NCBI RefSeq assembly: GCF_025154055.1
Contig: NZ_JAOALK010000031.1
Span: forward strand, 62,001-126,000
Length of the DNA: 64,000 nt
Reading direction: 5' to 3'
DNA from: Aquibacillus koreensis
GTDB taxonomy: Bacteria; Bacillota; Bacilli; Bacillales; Amphibacillaceae
The notes beneath the pieces were generated by a model. It searched no databases and was not told the DNA's origin. It worked only from the letters and a program-made list of their open reading frames with translations. A program made the position numbers and the translations under genes. Shown piece by piece: positions 62,714 to 64,000 of the stretch; position 1 is the first letter of the stretch, and each line of letters starts with the position of its first letter.

Positions 62714-63391
62714 ATGGAGATAGAAAGAATTAATGAAAACACGGTTAAATTTTATATTTCCTATTTAGATATTGAGGACCGTGGCTTTGATCGAGAGGAA
62801 ATCTGGTATAATCGCGAAAAAAGTGAACAACTTTTTTGGCAAGTAATGGATGAAGTTAATTATAACGAGGACGACTTTAACATAGATGGACCATTGTGGA
62901 TACAAGTGCAAGCACTTGATAAGGGCTTAGAGATTGTTGTAACAAAGGCACAAATTTCTAAAGATGGCCACAACTTAGAATTACCAATGGAAAATGGAAA
63001 AACGATTGATATGCCAGTAGATGAAAAGATTGAATCCTTATTGGATGAGAAATTTGGCAGTCATGATGATGAAGATTCAGAGGATCACGAGCAAGATGAT
63101 TTATCTTTCGTTCTGAGTTTTGCAGATTTCGAGCACGTCATTCAACTAAGTCATTATTTTGATACTGTTGAAGGGTTTAGTAATTCCTTATATCACTTCG
63201 ATAATAAGTACTTCCTTCAATTAGAATTCGATGCTGAAGTGTTAACGGATGAAGAACAGGAAAATATCCTTAGTCAGCTATTAGAATTTGGTCAGGAATC
63301 AAGTATCACCATTTATCGCCTTGCAGAGTATGGGAAAGTCATCTTTGAAGAAGATGCAATGACGCAAGTAAAGCAATACTTTTCATTATAG
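62714..63391 (+). CDS. mecA: Adaptor protein MecA
   Basis: Adaptor that targets ComK (and others) to the ClpCP protease. The 225 residues compare with about 218 in B. subtilis. The N-terminal substrate domain is MEIERINENTVKFYISYLDI, followed by EDDFNIDGPLWIQVQAL. An acidic linker (DDEDSEDHEQDD) leads to the C-terminal ClpC-binding domain (LSFVLSFADFEHVIQLSHYF, YRLAEYGKVIFEEDAM). GAAGGGAGAG precedes the ATG. spx-mecA-coiA order is conserved with B. subtilis. Confidence 0.95.
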   Translation: MEIERINENTVKFYISYLDIEDRGFDREEIWYNREKSEQLFWQVMDEVNYNEDDFNIDGPLWIQVQALDKGLEIVVTKAQISKDGHNLELPMENGKTIDMPVDEKIESLLDEKFGSHDDEDSEDHEQDDLSFVLSFADFEHVIQLSHYFDTVEGFSNSLYHFDNKYFLQLEFDAEVLTDEEQENILSQLLEFGQESSITIYRLAEYGKVIFEEDAMTQVKQYFSL

Positions 63392-63393
63392 GA

Positions 63394-63430
63394 ACAGGCA
63401 CTCGTATTGTCGGGTGTCTGTTTTTTTGTA
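63394..63430 (+). terminator. Terminator of mecA
   Basis: ACAGGCACTCG pairs with CGGGTGTCTGT (one G-U type mismatch) and is followed by TTTTTTTG. Confidence 0.88.
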
Positions 63431-63434
63431 CCTG

Positions 63435-63850
63435 CGAAGTAGGATTTCTTATACAAATTGCGTAGTAGATCGATACTGTGTAGTAAACAATTTCTTTACT
63501 TCCTTACGGTCTTTATTTAGTGAGTGCTAATACGCCGCCGCTTCGTCAGAATACTTCGCTTTCCGCGGGCACGGCCTCAGCTAACTCAGTAGCAAAGAGC
63601 GCTCCTGAGTGGATCTTCGGCTCGCGCTGTTCCCGCAGGAGTCTCCGTATTCTGACTACGCTAAGTTATAGCCTTCTAATTGAAGTAAGTAGAACATAAG
63701 AATTTATTCATTATCTTTCTCTACTTGAAAAGAAAACCGATTAAAGCGAGTGTTTTTCCGCAGCGGCGATATAGCTCTCATCCCCAAAAGACCGTAAGGA
63801 AGTTGCTGCGCACTTTATGAAAACTGCGAAAGTAGTTAAATTTTTAATAA
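63435..63850. repeat. GC-rich palindromic intergenic repeat with 17-bp inverted ends (element 5)
   Basis: ACTTCCTTACGGTCTTT (63498-63514) is perfectly repeated in inverted orientation at 63787-63803. Between them is a GC-rich hairpin (about 63535-63660) whose ends CGTCAGAATAC...CTTTCCGCGGG and CCCGCAGGAGTC...GTATTCTGACTACG are mutually complementary. The left flank (63451-63490) matches that of element 4, and the right flank (TGCGCACTTTATG) resembles the ends of element 1. No gene is supported in this 550-base gap. Confidence 0.8.
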
Positions 63851-63944
63851 AAGTCACAGAAAGTTAATATAGTGATAGAAAACAATAGAGGATTTTGTCG
63901 TTCGATGTAGAATTAGATATGGAAATTAAAGGAGGCGATTATTT

Positions 63945-64000
63945 ATGCTGCAAGCCATTAATGACAATGGTGAAAAGGTTACCTTAGCTCTATTATCCAA
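63945..64000 (+). CDS. coiA: Competence protein CoiA, N-terminal fragment at window edge
   Basis: Only 18 codons are visible: MLQAINDNGEKVTLALLS. AAAGGAGG lies 9 bases before the ATG, so the start is secure. The identity rests on the position directly after mecA, as in B. subtilis (yjbF/coiA), and on the CoiA-like start. CoiA helps process DNA taken up in competence. Confidence 0.6.
   Translation, partial: MLQAINDNGEKVTLALLS

Overview
This is a low-GC chromosomal window from a spore-forming member of the Bacillaceae. It carries comK, addBA, a complete gerP spore-coat operon, spx, mecA, a T-box before trpS and strong AGGAGG ribosome-binding sites. Long runs follow the Bacillus subtilis gene order: comK-yhjD-yhjE-sip-addBA-gerP-yisL-asnO, then yitT/yitU/yitV/yitW, then yjzD-med-fabH-fabF-yjbA-trpS-oppABCDF-yjbC-spx-mecA-coiA. 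Divergence from B. subtilis and the many intergenic repeats suggest a halotolerant genus such as Oceanobacillus, Virgibacillus or Gracilibacillus; that placement is inference.

Layout. 1-6.0 kb: a cut M48 protease, a coiled-coil protein, comK, and the yhjD/yhjE/signal-peptidase group. 6.0-6.3 kb: repeat element 1. 6.3-14.8 kb: an MFS transporter and the addB-addA recombination operon. 15.1-17.3 kb: gerPABCDEF on the minus strand, with gerPF duplicated and a good sigma-K promoter. 17.4-23.1 kb: a DUF418 membrane protein, yisL, repeat element 2, an asnO-type asparagine synthetase and a membrane-anchored amylase-like protein without the usual catalytic residues. 23.2-30.0 kb: MATE, SDR, DegV, YitT, a BsuPI lipoprotein, a GC-rich repeat and an Nfu-N protein. 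30.2-35.0 kb: a three-gene phosphorelay (HPt-REC-GGDEF-REC, lone REC, hybrid kinase). 35.0-39.7 kb: small proteins, yitU/V/W-like genes and a CPA-type antiporter. 39.8-43.2 kb: an anaerobic-control module with a Crp/Fnr regulator, DUF2249 protein, radical SAM/SPASM enzyme and an Fe-S Fnr; three FNR-type boxes lie inside it and a 52-bp tandem array (element 3) sits between its convergent genes. 43.3-64.0 kb: uppP, med, fabH-fabF with a candidate FapR operator, yjbA, T-box-trpS, oppABCDF, a DUF4015 protein, yjbC, spx, mecA, a second GC-rich repeat and the start of coiA.

How it fits together. Several genes act on competence and DNA uptake or recombination: ComK, its activator Med, the adaptor MecA, Spx, CoiA and AddAB. 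Others serve the envelope and nutrition: UppP, FabH/FabF, the Opp importer and a signal peptidase. No phage, defence, CRISPR or secondary-metabolite system is visible.

The items most worth a second look are the degenerate amylase, the FNR-box radical SAM module, the c-di-GMP phosphorelay, the unusual AddB Walker A motif, and a group of intergenic elements. Two of these elements contain tandem units of exactly 52 bp with unrelated sequence, and several are flanked by related inverted ends.
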